Assembly: GCF_900102335.1 (NCBI RefSeq) | Contig: NZ_FNBM01000001.1 | Span: 1-64,000, forward strand | DNA: 64,000 bases | Direction: 5' to 3' | From: Phytopseudomonas seleniipraecipitans | GTDB lineage: Bacteria; Pseudomonadota; Gammaproteobacteria; Pseudomonadales; Pseudomonadaceae | Shown here: in pieces, positions 16,658 through 25,260 of the stretch | Numbering within the stretch: the stretch's first letter is position 1 | How the letters are laid out: each line of letters starts with the position of its first letter | The notes under the pieces: model-generated | Told to the model about the DNA's origin: nothing | What the model saw: the letters and a program-made list of their open reading frames with translations, nothing else | Database searches by the model: none | Program-made: the position numbers and the translations under genes

Positions 16658-18003
16658 CAGAACCACTCCACCCGTTGCTGCACCTCGGTGCGTGGGATCA
16701 GAAAACTCGCGGTACCCAGCGACTCGCTCAGGTGCCGCCGCACGCCGCCGCCGCCTGCCGGGCCATTGGTGTACAGCGACTCGGCGTCGAGCAGCAGGTT
16801 TTCCAGCAGGGCCTGATCCTGGTCGACGAAGCTGATGCGCAGGCGCACGTCCTGCGGGTCAGGCGTCTGGGCCAGGCGCTGCTGCAGCCATTCGCCGCGG
16901 GCATCGTTGAACAGGCTGGCGACGCCGATCAGGTCGATCCAGGGTGTGAGCTGCGGCGCCAGGCGCGCGCAGCGTTGCAGCAGAATGTCGCGGGCCAGCA
17001 CGGCGCGGGGCAGGGCGCCGGGCCCAGCGTAGGAGATTTCCGCTTCGGCAAACCATTTCCCGCGCAGGCCGACCAGCCCCTTGAGTTCGGCTGGGCGTGG
17101 ATGGCCGCGCACGCCTTCGACCTCGACCCGGTCGGGGCCGACCTGGCGCACCCGTGCCTGGGTGAGATCCAGGGTCACGTCGGGGGTCAGGTAAGCGGCC
17201 GGGTCATGCACTTCGTAGAGCAGCTGTTCCTTGACCGTGCGCTCGGTAACGCAGCCGCCAGTGCCAGCCGCTTTGCCGATGGTCAGGCGGCCATCGGCCT
17301 GGATGCTGGCGATCGGGCAGCCGACATTGGCCAGGTCCGGCACGTCCTTGAGACCGGGGTGGGCGAAGTAGCCACCAGTGACCTGGGTGCAGCATTCGAG
17401 CAAGTGGCCCACCGTAGTGGCCAGGGCGACGCGGTCCCAGTCATCGGCCTGCCAGCCGAAGGCATGGCGCAACGGGCCGACCGCCAGGCTGGGGTCGGCC
17501 ACGCGACCACAAAGGACGATATCGGCACCTTCGTCGAGGGCCTGAACGATACCATCGGCACCGGTGTAGACATTGACCGACACCACTTGGCCGTCCAGAG
17601 ACTCGGGCAGCCAACGTTGCAGCGCGTCGTTCGAGTCGAGCAGATCGTCACCCAGTACGCAGGCGATGCGCGCCGCGGCGAAGCGGGTGCCTTGCAGAAG
17701 GTGGCGCAGGCGTCGGCCGGCGGCGCTGGGATTGGCCGCGCCACCATTGGTGATGATCGGAATGCCGGCCGCCAGGCAGGTCTCCAGCACCGGCTCGAGA
17801 AAGTCGAACAGGCGTGTGGCGTAACCGCTTTCGGTATCAGCCAGGCGGCGCAGTTGCGCTTCAGCAAGGGTGCGTTCGGCGAGCAGTTCGAAGAACAGGA
17901 AGCGGCGGCCGTCACGCGCGGCCAGGTCGCTGGCCAGCGCCAAGGCAGCATCGGGCCGGTCATTGGCGAAGCCGGCCCCACAACCGATATGGACTGTTGT
18001 CAT
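16657..18003 (-). CDS. AtuA-like protein (DUF1446 family)
   Basis: A 448-residue protein of the DUF1446 family named after AtuA of the acyclic terpene utilization cluster. Recognisable segments are GCGAGFANDRPDAA at the N-terminus, ITNGGAANP, DIVLCGRVADPSLA, and GGCVTERTVKEQLLYE. The biochemical role of this family is not firmly known. The rest of the citronellol/geraniol cluster (atuB-H) is absent. The neighbours are a carboxylate transporter and a LysR regulator, so catabolism of an organic acid is more likely than terpene use. That is inference. Confidence 0.85.
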   Translation of the reverse strand: MTTVHIGCGAGFANDRPDAALALASDLAARDGRRFLFFELLAERTLAEAQLRRLADTESGYATRLFDFLEPVLETCLAAGIPIITNGGAANPSAAGRRLRHLLQGTRFAAARIACVLGDDLLDSNDALQRWLPESLDGQVVSVNVYTGADGIVQALDEGADIVLCGRVADPSLAVGPLRHAFGWQADDWDRVALATTVGHLLECCTQVTGGYFAHPGLKDVPDLANVGCPIASIQADGRLTIGKAAGTGGCVTERTVKEQLLYEVHDPAAYLTPDVTLDLTQARVRQVGPDRVEVEGVRGHPRPAELKGLVGLRGKWFAEAEISYAGPGALPRAVLARDILLQRCARLAPQLTPWIDLIGVASLFNDARGEWLQQRLAQTPDPQDVRLRISFVDQDQALLENLLLDAESLYTNGPAGGGGVRRHLSESLGTASFLIPRTEVQQRVEWF

Positions 18004-18074
18004 CGTTATTGATCCGGGTCGAGGTCTGCTGGCAGGGTGCAGCGTGCGGATTTAGTTGTGAATTCGAAATGTGA

Positions 18075-18086
18075 TATCAATTGATA
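18075..18086. promoter_or_regulatory. Palindromic operator candidate for the LysR regulator
   Basis: TATCAATTGATA is a perfect 12-bp palindrome in the AT-rich 108-base gap between the divergent AtuA-like operon and the LysR gene. It has the T-N-A symmetry expected for a LysR-type binding site. Confidence 0.6.
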
Positions 18087-18111
18087 AGTTAATTTTATAA
18101 GAGCGGTGATC

Positions 18112-19005
18112 ATGGACATCAGCTTCCGCCAGCTGCAGGCCTTCGTATTGATCGCCGAGCAGCGCAGCTTCAGTCGCGCCGCCGAGCAGATTCACCTGTC
18201 GCAGCCGGCGCTCAGCTACAGCCTGCGCAAGCTGGAAGAGGCGCTGGGGCTGTCGCTGTTCGCGCGCAACACGCGCAGCGTGGAGCTGACCGAGGCCGGG
18301 GTGCGCTTTCTGGAACAGGCGCGGCGGTTGTTGCGCGACATGCACAACGCGGTGCACGACGCTCACGAGCAGGTGCACCTGCAGAGCGGCTCGTTGCGCA
18401 TCGGCGTGCTGCCGTCGGTGGCCATCGAGCCGCTGCCTCGGGTGCTCGTTGAGTATCGCCGGCGTTATCCGGGTATCGAGATCAGCCTGCGCGACGGTCG
18501 TGCCGGGGAAATTCGCCAGTGGGTCAGCGCTGCCGAAGTGGACTTCGCCATCACCTCGGTGGCCGAAGAGCCCGGCGTACTGGATTTTCAAGCGCTTTAT
18601 GACGACAGCCTGGTTCTGCTGGTTCAAGGCTTGAGTAAGCTGCCTGCAGGCGGCCTGGTCGCGGCCGTGCGCGAGCTGGATTACATCGCCACTACCCGAG
18701 ATACCAGCCTGCGCACCATGGCCGACCAGACTCTCGAACGCATGGGCCTGGTGCCCGCGCCGCGCTGGGAGGTGGCCTACATGAGCAGCGCAGCAGCGCT
18801 GGCGCGTGCGGGGCTGGGCTATGCGCTGCTACCGGCAAGCGTGGCGGATACCTTCAATGCCGGCGGCAGCCTGTCCGTGCATCCGCTGCCGCATGCGCCT
18901 TTGCGCGGCATTGGCGTGCTGCAGCGCAAGCCCTGTTACCTGAGCCCGCCGGCTCAGGCGTTCGTCAGTCTGCTCAAGCAACATGCAGCGTGCGCCGATG
19001 ATTAG
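18112..19005 (+). CDS. LysR-type transcriptional regulator
   Basis: A 297-residue LysR regulator. The N-terminal helix-turn-helix is MDISFRQLQAFVLIAEQ followed by SFSRAAEQIHLSQPALS, and the effector-binding domain is of the usual length. ATG at 18112 fits the family start; a GTG at 18106 would add two residues. It is divergent from the AtuA-like/CitMHS operon with a perfect palindrome between, the classical layout for a LysR protein that activates the neighbouring operon in response to a pathway compound. Confidence 0.92.
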   Translation: MDISFRQLQAFVLIAEQRSFSRAAEQIHLSQPALSYSLRKLEEALGLSLFARNTRSVELTEAGVRFLEQARRLLRDMHNAVHDAHEQVHLQSGSLRIGVLPSVAIEPLPRVLVEYRRRYPGIEISLRDGRAGEIRQWVSAAEVDFAITSVAEEPGVLDFQALYDDSLVLLVQGLSKLPAGGLVAAVRELDYIATTRDTSLRTMADQTLERMGLVPAPRWEVAYMSSAAALARAGLGYALLPASVADTFNAGGSLSVHPLPHAPLRGIGVLQRKPCYLSPPAQAFVSLLKQHAACADD

Positions 19006-19056
19006 CCTGGCGAGAGGGCTACCCGCAGCCGGCGATTCACGCGACAATCAGCGCCC

Positions 19057-19884
19057 TTGAAAATCGATGTGCCGGGTACCCAAGATTTGAACACCGAGCT
19101 GCGACGCCGCGCTTATCTGGATGCCATGCAAGTGGCCAGCTGGCTGCCGCGTGTCGAACTGCCCTTCGCGGCGCCGTCGCGGCCCGAGCTGCTGGTTGCC
19201 TTCGAGCCGGAGCCCGAGCCTCAAGTAGCCGCAGCGCCTCAGGCGAAGGCGCCGCCAGCCTCGCCGGGGGTGGCGCCCGCTAGCAACGATGCGGTCCGCG
19301 AGCGGCCACGCATCGAAGTGCCCAAGCCTGGTGCTGCCAAGGCCAGCGAGCCCGCAGCTGCTGCCGAAGTCAGTACGCCGGTACGTGAGCGCCCGGTACC
19401 GCCGCCGCGGTTCGCCCTGCAGCTGTTGCGTGCCGGCAGCTGTGCGTTGCTGGTCGAGCTGCCTACGGGCGAGCCGTTCCAGAGTCGCGACCCGTCCTAC
19501 CTGCTGCTCAAGGATCTGCTGCGTGCTGCCGGCCTGCCGGATGCGCCGCAGATTATCGGCGAGCCGGTGCGTTGGCCCTTGCTGGTGCGCGGCAATATGG
19601 ATCAGGGCCCGCAGGCGGCCCTGGACTTCGTGCAGAGTTTTATCGGCGCGCGGCTGGAGGAGCAGGAACCCTGCGCCTGCCTGTGGCTGATCGGCCTGCC
19701 GGCGATCCGCTTCGCCGGCGACGCGGATGCCGAGGCCTACAACCGCGAGCTGCAAGTCGAAGAACTGGGCGCCGCGTGGGCGTTGCCGGGGCTGGAGCTG
19801 CTGATGGACGAGCCGCAGCGCAAGCGCGAGTTGTGGCAGGCCATGCAGCGGGTACGTCGTCGCTGGCTGGAGGCTTCGGCATGA
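19057..19884 (+). CDS. holD: Likely DNA polymerase III psi subunit (HolD-like)
   Basis: A 275-residue protein directly upstream of rimI and overlapping it by four bases. The N-terminal third is rich in Pro and Ala with acidic PEPEPQ segments and looks disordered (about 45-125). The C-terminal part is ordered and has FALQLLRAGSCALLVELP and YLLLKDLLRAAGLP. In E. coli holD lies next to rimI, and a diverged, longer psi subunit has been described in Pseudomonas at this position. The call therefore rests mainly on gene order and size. TTG at 19057 is the longest start; GTG at 19069 or TTG at 19087 are possible. Automatic annotation may call it TonB-like because of its proline content. Confidence 0.6.
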   Translation: MKIDVPGTQDLNTELRRRAYLDAMQVASWLPRVELPFAAPSRPELLVAFEPEPEPQVAAAPQAKAPPASPGVAPASNDAVRERPRIEVPKPGAAKASEPAAAAEVSTPVRERPVPPPRFALQLLRAGSCALLVELPTGEPFQSRDPSYLLLKDLLRAAGLPDAPQIIGEPVRWPLLVRGNMDQGPQAALDFVQSFIGARLEEQEPCACLWLIGLPAIRFAGDADAEAYNRELQVEELGAAWALPGLELLMDEPQRKRELWQAMQRVRRRWLEASA

Positions 19885-20333
19885 GCGAGGCAATTTCCTT
19901 CCGCCGGGCGACCGAGGCGGATATCGAGGCGGTGTTGAAGATCGAATACGCGGCTTTCAGCCATCCGTGGACGCGCGGCATCTTTCTCGACAGCCTGAAA
20001 TCCTACGAAGTGTGGCTGATGTTCGAAGGCAGCCAGCAGGTCGGCCACGGGGTGATCAACGTGATCATCGATGAGGCGCACCTGCTCAACATCACCGTAA
20101 AGCCAGAAAGCCAGGGTCGCGGATTGGGCCTGCGGTTGCTCGAGCACCTGATGGAGCGCGCCGCTCAGCTCAAGGCTGGCGAGTGTTTCCTCGAAGTGCG
20201 CTCAAGCAATCAGTCGGCCTATCGTCTTTATGAGCGCTACGGCTTCAACGAGATTGGCCGGCGCCGCGATTACTACCCGGCGCCGGGTGGTCGTGAAGAT
20301 GCGCTGGTGATGGCCTGCACCCTCGTCGAGTGA
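19881..20333 (+). CDS. rimI: Ribosomal protein S18-alanine N-acetyltransferase
   Basis: A 150-residue GNAT acetyltransferase that modifies the N-terminus of ribosomal protein S18 and possibly other proteins. The acetyl-CoA loop is QGRGLGLRLL, and the C-terminal half has EVRSSNQSAYRLYERYGF and RRDYYP, which are typical of RimI. The ATG overlaps the upstream stop codon (ATGA), so translation is coupled to the putative holD gene. Confidence 0.93.
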   Translation: MSEAISFRRATEADIEAVLKIEYAAFSHPWTRGIFLDSLKSYEVWLMFEGSQQVGHGVINVIIDEAHLLNITVKPESQGRGLGLRLLEHLMERAAQLKAGECFLEVRSSNQSAYRLYERYGFNEIGRRRDYYPAPGGREDALVMACTLVE

Positions 20334-20337
20334 TACA

Positions 20338-20583
20338 TCAGCGGCGCGCCTGACGCCGCAGTTCGCGTTCCTCATCGACCAGGCTCAAATCGTATTTGTC
20401 CAACAGCGCGGGTGCGCCATCGCTGTCTTCTTGCTCATCGGCTGGCTTGCCCGCGCACGGCTGTTGCCTGGCGTGCGCGTCGCTATGCGTCTGCCCCGCT
20501 GGACACTGGCCACGGGATGAAAAGCTCCCCGACCGTGAATGGCTCTCGGGTGGTTCGCTGTTTTCCGGCTGTTTGTCAGTCAT
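20338..20583 (-). CDS. Small hydrophilic protein of unknown function
   Basis: An 81-residue, very hydrophilic and probably disordered protein with Ser/Pro/Glu at the start and a charged C-terminus (LVDEERELRRQARR). It ends four bases from rimI and converges on it. The C-terminal half looks better conserved in style than the N-terminus. I recognise no domain. It could be a spurious call, but a small reverse-strand gene between rimI and carbonic anhydrase is known in this genus. Confidence 0.5.
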   Translation of the reverse strand: MTDKQPENSEPPESHSRSGSFSSRGQCPAGQTHSDAHARQQPCAGKPADEQEDSDGAPALLDKYDLSLVDEERELRRQARR

Positions 20584-20756
20584 GACGACCTCTTATCTGT
20601 CGATGGCTACCCGCTATGGACGGTCATGCAGACGCAAAGATTCAGCGTTTCGTCGGGGCAGCCCTGCCCGCAGTGCTCAGCCGGCGCAGAAATCGTCTTG
20701 TCAAAAAGGCCGATGCATCCGTATGGTGCGCATCGACCTTTTCCGGAGCGACTGGG

Positions 20757-21398
20757 ATGAGCGACCTTAAGCACCTGTTCGACAACAATGAGCGCTGGGC
20801 AGAGAACATTACCCAGAACGATCCGGACTTCTTTCCACGCCTGGCGCGCCAGCAGACGCCGGAGTACCTGTGGATTGGCTGTTCGGACGCCCGCGTGCCG
20901 GCCAACGATATCGTCGGCCTGCTGCCTGGCGAGCTGTTCGTGCACCGTAATGTGGCGAACGTGGTGCTGCACACCGACCTCAATTGCCTGTCGGTAATCC
21001 AGTACGCGGTCGATGTGCTCAAGGTTCGCCACATCCTGGTGACCGGCCACTACGGCTGTGGCGGTGTGCGTGCGGCCATGCACGACACCCAGTTCGGTCT
21101 CATTGATGGCTGGCTGCGCAATATCCGCGACCTCTATTACGAGCAGCATGAACACCTGGCCGGCTTCACCGACGAGGAAGCGCGGGTGGACCGCCTGTGC
21201 GAGCTGAACGTGATGAAGCAGGTCGGCAATGTCAGCCGCACCAGCATCATTCAGAACGCCTGGCACCGCGGTCAGTCGCTTTCTGTGCACGGCTGCATCT
21301 ACGGCCTCAAGGATGGTCGCTGGAAAGACCTCGACGTGACCGTGAGCGGTGCCGAGCAGTTACCCGAGCAATACCGCCTGCGCCCATTGCAATCATGA
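20757..21398 (+). CDS. can: Beta-class carbonic anhydrase
   Basis: A 213-residue zinc enzyme that interconverts CO2 and bicarbonate. The active-site residues match E. coli Can: C42 and the D44/R46 dyad in WIGCSDARVP, then H98 and C101 in TGHYGCGGV. The ATG at 20757 gives the expected N-terminus MSDLKHLFDNN. The EamA gene starts inside its stop codon, so the two are translated together. Confidence 0.95.
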   Translation: MSDLKHLFDNNERWAENITQNDPDFFPRLARQQTPEYLWIGCSDARVPANDIVGLLPGELFVHRNVANVVLHTDLNCLSVIQYAVDVLKVRHILVTGHYGCGGVRAAMHDTQFGLIDGWLRNIRDLYYEQHEHLAGFTDEEARVDRLCELNVMKQVGNVSRTSIIQNAWHRGQSLSVHGCIYGLKDGRWKDLDVTVSGAEQLPEQYRLRPLQS

Positions 21399-22321
21399 GC
21401 ACGACAGGATCATCTCGCTCGCTGGCCATCGCTGGGGTTCTGGTGGCCGTGTTGTGCTGGGCCGGCAACGCGCTCGTAGCGCGCGCGTTTGCCGGCGAAA
21501 TCCCGCCGTTTGCGCTGGCCTTCTGGCGCTGGAGCCTGGCCCTGGTGATCGTGCTGCCCTTCGTGGCGTTACCCATCTGGAGACATCGCGCCGAGGTGCG
21601 ACATGCAAGCTGGCGCCTGCTGCTTATCGCTGCATTCGGTATCGCCGGCTACAACACCTTCTTGTACAGCGCCGCGCAGACCACCGCCGCCATCAACATC
21701 ACTCTGGTCAACACCTGCGTTCCGCTGATGACCTTCATCTTTGCCGGGTTGCTGCTCGGCGCGTGGCCAACCCGCCGCGCCTGGTGGGGCATGGCGGTGG
21801 CGGTATTGGGGCTGCTGGTGCTGATCTGTCGTGGAGACTGGCAGACCCTCGCCCGGCTGGAGTTCAACCGCGGCGACCTGATCATGTTGATGGCGGTGGT
21901 CGACTGGGCGCTCTATACCGTGCTGCTGCGCCGCTGGGCAGCATACCTGGCACCCATCCCGCCGCTGGCGCTGCTGGGAATATTCATGCTGCTCGGCGTG
22001 CCGTTGATTCTGCCGCTGTATCTCTATGAGCTGTCCACTGGCGCGCAATTGCTTGCAACGCCGGCGAATCTGGCCGCCATTGGTTACACCGCAGTGTTCG
22101 CATCGCTGGTGGCTTATCTGGGCTGGAACAACGGCGTGAAGGTGCTCGGCGCGTCGACGGCGGCCATGGGCAATTACCTGATGCCGGTGTTCACGGCGAT
22201 TCTTGGCTGGGTATTGTTGGGCGAGGCGCTGCAGGTCTTCCATTGGATCGGCGGCGCGATGATCTTTGCCGGCTTGCTGCTGGCCACGTTGCCGAAACGT
22301 TCACAGCACCGGGCGGCCTGA
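21395..22321 (+). CDS. EamA family (DMT superfamily) transporter
   Basis: A 308-residue membrane protein with ten hydrophobic segments in two EamA repeats: the first from LVAVLCWAGNALVAR, the second from GDLIMLMAVVDWALYTVLLRR. Members export small metabolites such as amino acids. The substrate is unknown. The ATG overlaps the can stop codon by four bases. Confidence 0.88.
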   Translation: MSTTGSSRSLAIAGVLVAVLCWAGNALVARAFAGEIPPFALAFWRWSLALVIVLPFVALPIWRHRAEVRHASWRLLLIAAFGIAGYNTFLYSAAQTTAAINITLVNTCVPLMTFIFAGLLLGAWPTRRAWWGMAVAVLGLLVLICRGDWQTLARLEFNRGDLIMLMAVVDWALYTVLLRRWAAYLAPIPPLALLGIFMLLGVPLILPLYLYELSTGAQLLATPANLAAIGYTAVFASLVAYLGWNNGVKVLGASTAAMGNYLMPVFTAILGWVLLGEALQVFHWIGGAMIFAGLLLATLPKRSQHRAA

Positions 22322-22334
22322 GCTCGCGCAACGT

Positions 22335-22365
22335 GCGACACCCAAGGCAATGCCCTGGGTGTCGC
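22335..22365. terminator. Probable hairpin terminator between converging genes
   Basis: GCGACACCCAAGGC and GCCCTGGGTGTCGC form a 14-bp stem with one mismatch and an AAT loop between the EamA gene and the converging binding-protein gene. There is no good T tract, so termination would be weak. Confidence 0.5.
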
Positions 22366-22398
22366 TTCCATCGAACCGCGCAGAGGGGCTGTCAGTCG

Positions 22399-23316
22399 CT
22401 AGCGGTATGCCGCGAGCACCTGATCGATTTGCAGATCGAGGCTCTGCAGACCACCGCCGGACAGGTACCACAGCGGCGGATCGAGGTAGACAATGCGCTT
22501 GGCCTGGGCGGCTGGCGTGCTGGCCAGTGGCGAGTCGGCCAGCGTGGCGACGTCCAGCGGCGTGGCACCGATGGCTGCGCTGCGGTCGATGATGAATATC
22601 ACCTCCGGGTTGGCGGCCGCGATGTTTTCAGCGCTGAGCGGCTGTGGGCGCTGCCGCGGCGCATCGGGCGCCTGTGCTGGGGGAGCCGGCAAGGCGCGCG
22701 GCGCTTGCAGCAGGGAATAGATCACCGACTGTTCGGTTGGCGCGAAGCGACCGTCGTTGTGGGTCAGCACCAGAGTCCTTTTGCCGGATGCGGCGATGGC
22801 TTGGCGCGCGCTCTCGGCCTTGGCGCCGAGCCTTGCGAGTGCCTGGTTGGCCTCGGTGGCCTTGCCGAACAGCTGCCCGAGCAACGTGACGTTGTGAGCG
22901 ACCCCCGCGAAGTAGTCGTCACCGGTAATGGCCATATCCAGGGTCGGTGCGATCTGCTGCAGCGCGGCGCGGCTCTCACCCTGGCGCCCGGTAATCAGAA
23001 TCAGCTCGGGTTGCAGGTTGCGCACCGTGTCGACCTCAGGTTTTTTCATCCCGCCAGCATCGCGAAGCGTGCCGGTCTTATCGGCCAGGTAGGGCGGCAC
23101 GCTTGCAGGCGTTGCGACCACTCGGTCACCCACGCCCAGCGCGATCATGGTGTCGTAACTGCCGAAATCGAAACTGACGACTCGCTTGGGATTGGCGGCA
23201 ATTTCGACCTGCTCACCGGCCTGGGCTACGCGGACGCTACCAGGTTGTTGTGAACTGTTGTGGCTGCAGCCGGCAATTGCCAGTGCCAGCACAGTAATTA
23301 GAGTGGCCTTGTTCAC
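22399..23316 (-). CDS. Periplasmic siderophore/heme-binding lipoprotein (FecB/YclQ-like)
   Basis: A 305-residue lipoprotein (lipobox AIAGC, Cys16) with the two-lobe TroA/FecB fold: IAANPKRVVSFDFGSYDTM starts the first lobe, and LQPELILITGR and NPEVIFIIDRS are typical contact segments. It most resembles the catechol siderophore binding proteins of the YclQ/FatB group. No permease or ATPase gene is adjacent, so it must work with a transporter elsewhere. It starts with GTG, with AAGGAG about ten bases upstream. Confidence 0.85.
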   Translation of the reverse strand: MNKATLITVLALAIAGCSHNSSQQPGSVRVAQAGEQVEIAANPKRVVSFDFGSYDTMIALGVGDRVVATPASVPPYLADKTGTLRDAGGMKKPEVDTVRNLQPELILITGRQGESRAALQQIAPTLDMAITGDDYFAGVAHNVTLLGQLFGKATEANQALARLGAKAESARQAIAASGKRTLVLTHNDGRFAPTEQSVIYSLLQAPRALPAPPAQAPDAPRQRPQPLSAENIAAANPEVIFIIDRSAAIGATPLDVATLADSPLASTPAAQAKRIVYLDPPLWYLSGGGLQSLDLQIDQVLAAYR

Positions 23317-23401
23317 CTGAATGATGCTCCTTGGTGGTGATGGATCGCGGACGAAGTGCCGGAATCTTCAGGGCGGGGAAACATAGCATTGCAGGTTGAT
23401 C

Positions 23402-23414
23402 GAGAAGCTTTCTC
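23402..23414. promoter_or_regulatory. Inverted repeat upstream of the binding-protein gene
   Basis: GAGAA-GCT-TTCTC, 86 bases before the GTG start, has the symmetry of a regulator site and distant similarity to a Fur box. Given the likely iron role of the gene this is a plausible but weak operator. Confidence 0.3.
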
Positions 23415-23608
23415 AATGGGTAAAGATTGCAAACATCAGCCGTATCCCTGGGCTTAGTAAGGCTAATTTCAGGGGCAGGAAAACTTTGCCGGGCTGTCGA
23501 GGGTCTATCCCGTGACGGGTGTACGTGACAAACGTGACGCCGTAACGGGCATAAGGGCAATCTGCTTGCTAGTGTTATGCCATCTGCAGAAGGATGGGCC
23601 GTGAGTTA

Positions 23609-24406
23609 ATGGATTACTCGCACGCTTCTTTAGCTATCGAATCACCCGCCGTCACCCCGCTGACGGCGTCTTGCGTGCCGCGCCGCAGCACCTGCTGGCA
23701 GGGCCTGGTTTTGATGGCGATGGTGCTTTGCCTGAGCGGGTGTGCCCGTAATCAGAATAACGGCGCCTTTATCAGCAACAGTGCTGCTGCCACGCCCGGT
23801 GAGCTGTTCCAGACCAGTTCGGACCGCGTTGCAACCATCGGCATGCGCAACAACCTCAACAGCTTGTACCGGCTGATGGACAAGCTCTACCAGCGTAACC
23901 CGCGGGAATGGCGCAAGAGCGGGTTGGGTGACCGCGACGCGACCCAGCGCGCCGTGCAGCAGGCCATCGAAGAGGGGAGGCCGCCGCCATCGCTGGCCGG
24001 TCGGCAGGATATCGTGGCGCTCAGCTACGCATTGAGCAGCGAATTCGAAGGCGACCGCGTCGGCGCCTTCATCTATGCCATCGGCAGCATGCTGGTGACC
24101 GCCCATGGCGGGCGTACGCAGTTCTATCTCACCGACTCCATCGACGCGCAGTTCGTGCACAACGCGGCGCGTAATATCGAGAAAGCCACCTGGCTGCTTG
24201 CGACCCGGCGCGATGCCCAGGGAAACCCGCTGCTGTTGTCCAACGAGATCTCCGAGCAAGGGCGCAACCTGAGCTTCGCCGTCGAGTTCGGCAAGATCGT
24301 TGCCCGCCTTGATTACCTCAGCGATGTACTCGACGAGCGCTACCGACGCATCGGCGTCAACTATGCGCACAGCTTGCTGTTCCTGAACTTCCTGCCCGTG
24401 CAGTGA
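23609..24406 (+). CDS. Lipoprotein of unknown function
   Basis: A protein of about 265 residues with a hydrophobic segment ending in a lipobox (LCLSGC). After it the sequence is soluble and helical, with patterns such as GMRNNLNSLYRLMDKLYQRNP and YRRIGVNYAHSLLF. I recognise no characterised family. The start is uncertain: ATG at 23594 or 23609 gives an unusually long n-region, while GTG at 23675 would give a normal lipoprotein signal (PRRSTCWQGLVLMAMVLCL). The nearest upstream purine tract is AGAAGGA at 23586-23592. Confidence 0.72.
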   Translation: MDYSHASLAIESPAVTPLTASCVPRRSTCWQGLVLMAMVLCLSGCARNQNNGAFISNSAAATPGELFQTSSDRVATIGMRNNLNSLYRLMDKLYQRNPREWRKSGLGDRDATQRAVQQAIEEGRPPPSLAGRQDIVALSYALSSEFEGDRVGAFIYAIGSMLVTAHGGRTQFYLTDSIDAQFVHNAARNIEKATWLLATRRDAQGNPLLLSNEISEQGRNLSFAVEFGKIVARLDYLSDVLDERYRRIGVNYAHSLLFLNFLPVQ

Positions 24407-24436
24407 GTCGGCGCCTGTGCAGCGCGCTGCTCGCAG

Positions 24437-24778
24437 TCAGACCTTTCTGACGAACTCGGATTTGAGTTTCATCGCGCCGATGCCGTCGATCTTGCAGTCG
24501 ATGTCGTGATCGCCATCGACCAGGCGGATACCCTTGACCTTGGTGCCGACCTTGACCACCAGCGACGAGCCCTTGACCTTGAGGTCCTTGATCACGGTGA
24601 TGGTGTCGCCGTCCTGCAGCACGTTGCCAACCGAATCCTTGATCACCTTGGCGTCATCGCCAGACGCTTCGCTGGCGGTGGCCGACCATTCATGGGCACA
24701 TTCCGGGCAGACCAGCTGGGTGCCGTCTTCGTAGGTGTATTCGGAGTTGCAGGCGGGGCAGGGAGGCAGCGTGCTCAC
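24437..24778 (-). CDS. yjdM: YjdM/PhnA family zinc-ribbon protein
   Basis: A 113-residue protein with an N-terminal zinc ribbon ([13 protein letters not shown] and CPECAHEW) and the conserved C-terminal SH3-like domain ([20 protein letters not shown]). E. coli YjdM (formerly PhnA) has the same architecture; despite the old name it is not an established phosphonate enzyme. It starts with GTG, with AAGGA upstream. Confidence 0.93.
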   Translation of the reverse strand: MSTLPPCPACNSEYTYEDGTQLVCPECAHEWSATASEASGDDAKVIKDSVGNVLQDGDTITVIKDLKVKGSSLVVKVGTKVKGIRLVDGDHDIDCKIDGIGAMKLKSEFVRKV

Positions 24779-24855
24779 GGGGAATCCTTCTGAGGCCGGT
24801 GATAAAAAGGCCGCAGATTATATAGGGTTTTTTGACTGCCCGCAGAAGCGCGGCG

Positions 24856-25260
24856 TCAGGCGTCCGGCAGCAGCGCTTCGGCTTCGATCTCGACCAGCCA
24901 CTGCGGCTCCGACAGGCCACTGACCACGATCCAGGAGGTGGCAGGCGGCTGCTCGGGAAAGTATTCGCGCAGCGTCTCGACGATGCACGCCTGGTCGTCG
25001 CGGGCTGCCACGGCAATATAGATGCGCATCACCAGCACGTGCGCCATGTCGCCGCCGGCGTGTTCGATAAGCCTGCGCACGTTGTGCAGGGCTGCGCGGG
25101 TCTGGCTGGCCAGGTCATCACCGACCAGGCGCTCGTGCTCATCCACGCCGATCTGCCCGGAAAGGTGCAAACGCCGCCCGCCCTGGCTGATCACGGCCTG
25201 GCTGAAGCCATACTGCAGGGTGTCGAATACGCAATCCGGATTGAGCGTTTGTCTGTGCAT
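24856..25260 (-). CDS. RidA/YjgF family protein
   Basis: A 134-residue protein of the Rid family, whose archetype RidA deaminates reactive enamine/imine intermediates. Family features are LHLSGQIGVDEH and WLVEIEAEALLPDA. The canonical RidA arginine (IRKVP-type) is not evident, so it belongs to another Rid subgroup and may not be a deaminase. AAGGAGG lies six bases before the ATG at 25260. It is divergent from the YihY gene. Confidence 0.85.
   Translation of the reverse strand: MHRQTLNPDCVFDTLQYGFSQAVISQGGRRLHLSGQIGVDEHERLVGDDLASQTRAALHNVRRLIEHAGGDMAHVLVMRIYIAVAARDDQACIVETLREYFPEQPPATSWIVVSGLSEPQWLVEIEAEALLPDA

Noticed and set aside
19057..19884. TonB-like energy transducer
   Set aside because: The Pro-rich stretch is the only similarity; there is no N-terminal membrane anchor and no TonB C-terminal motif. 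Gene order favours HolD.
24437..24778. Phosphonoacetate hydrolase (from the old name PhnA)
   Set aside because: The sequence is the small zinc-ribbon YjdM protein, unrelated to the hydrolase that shares the name.
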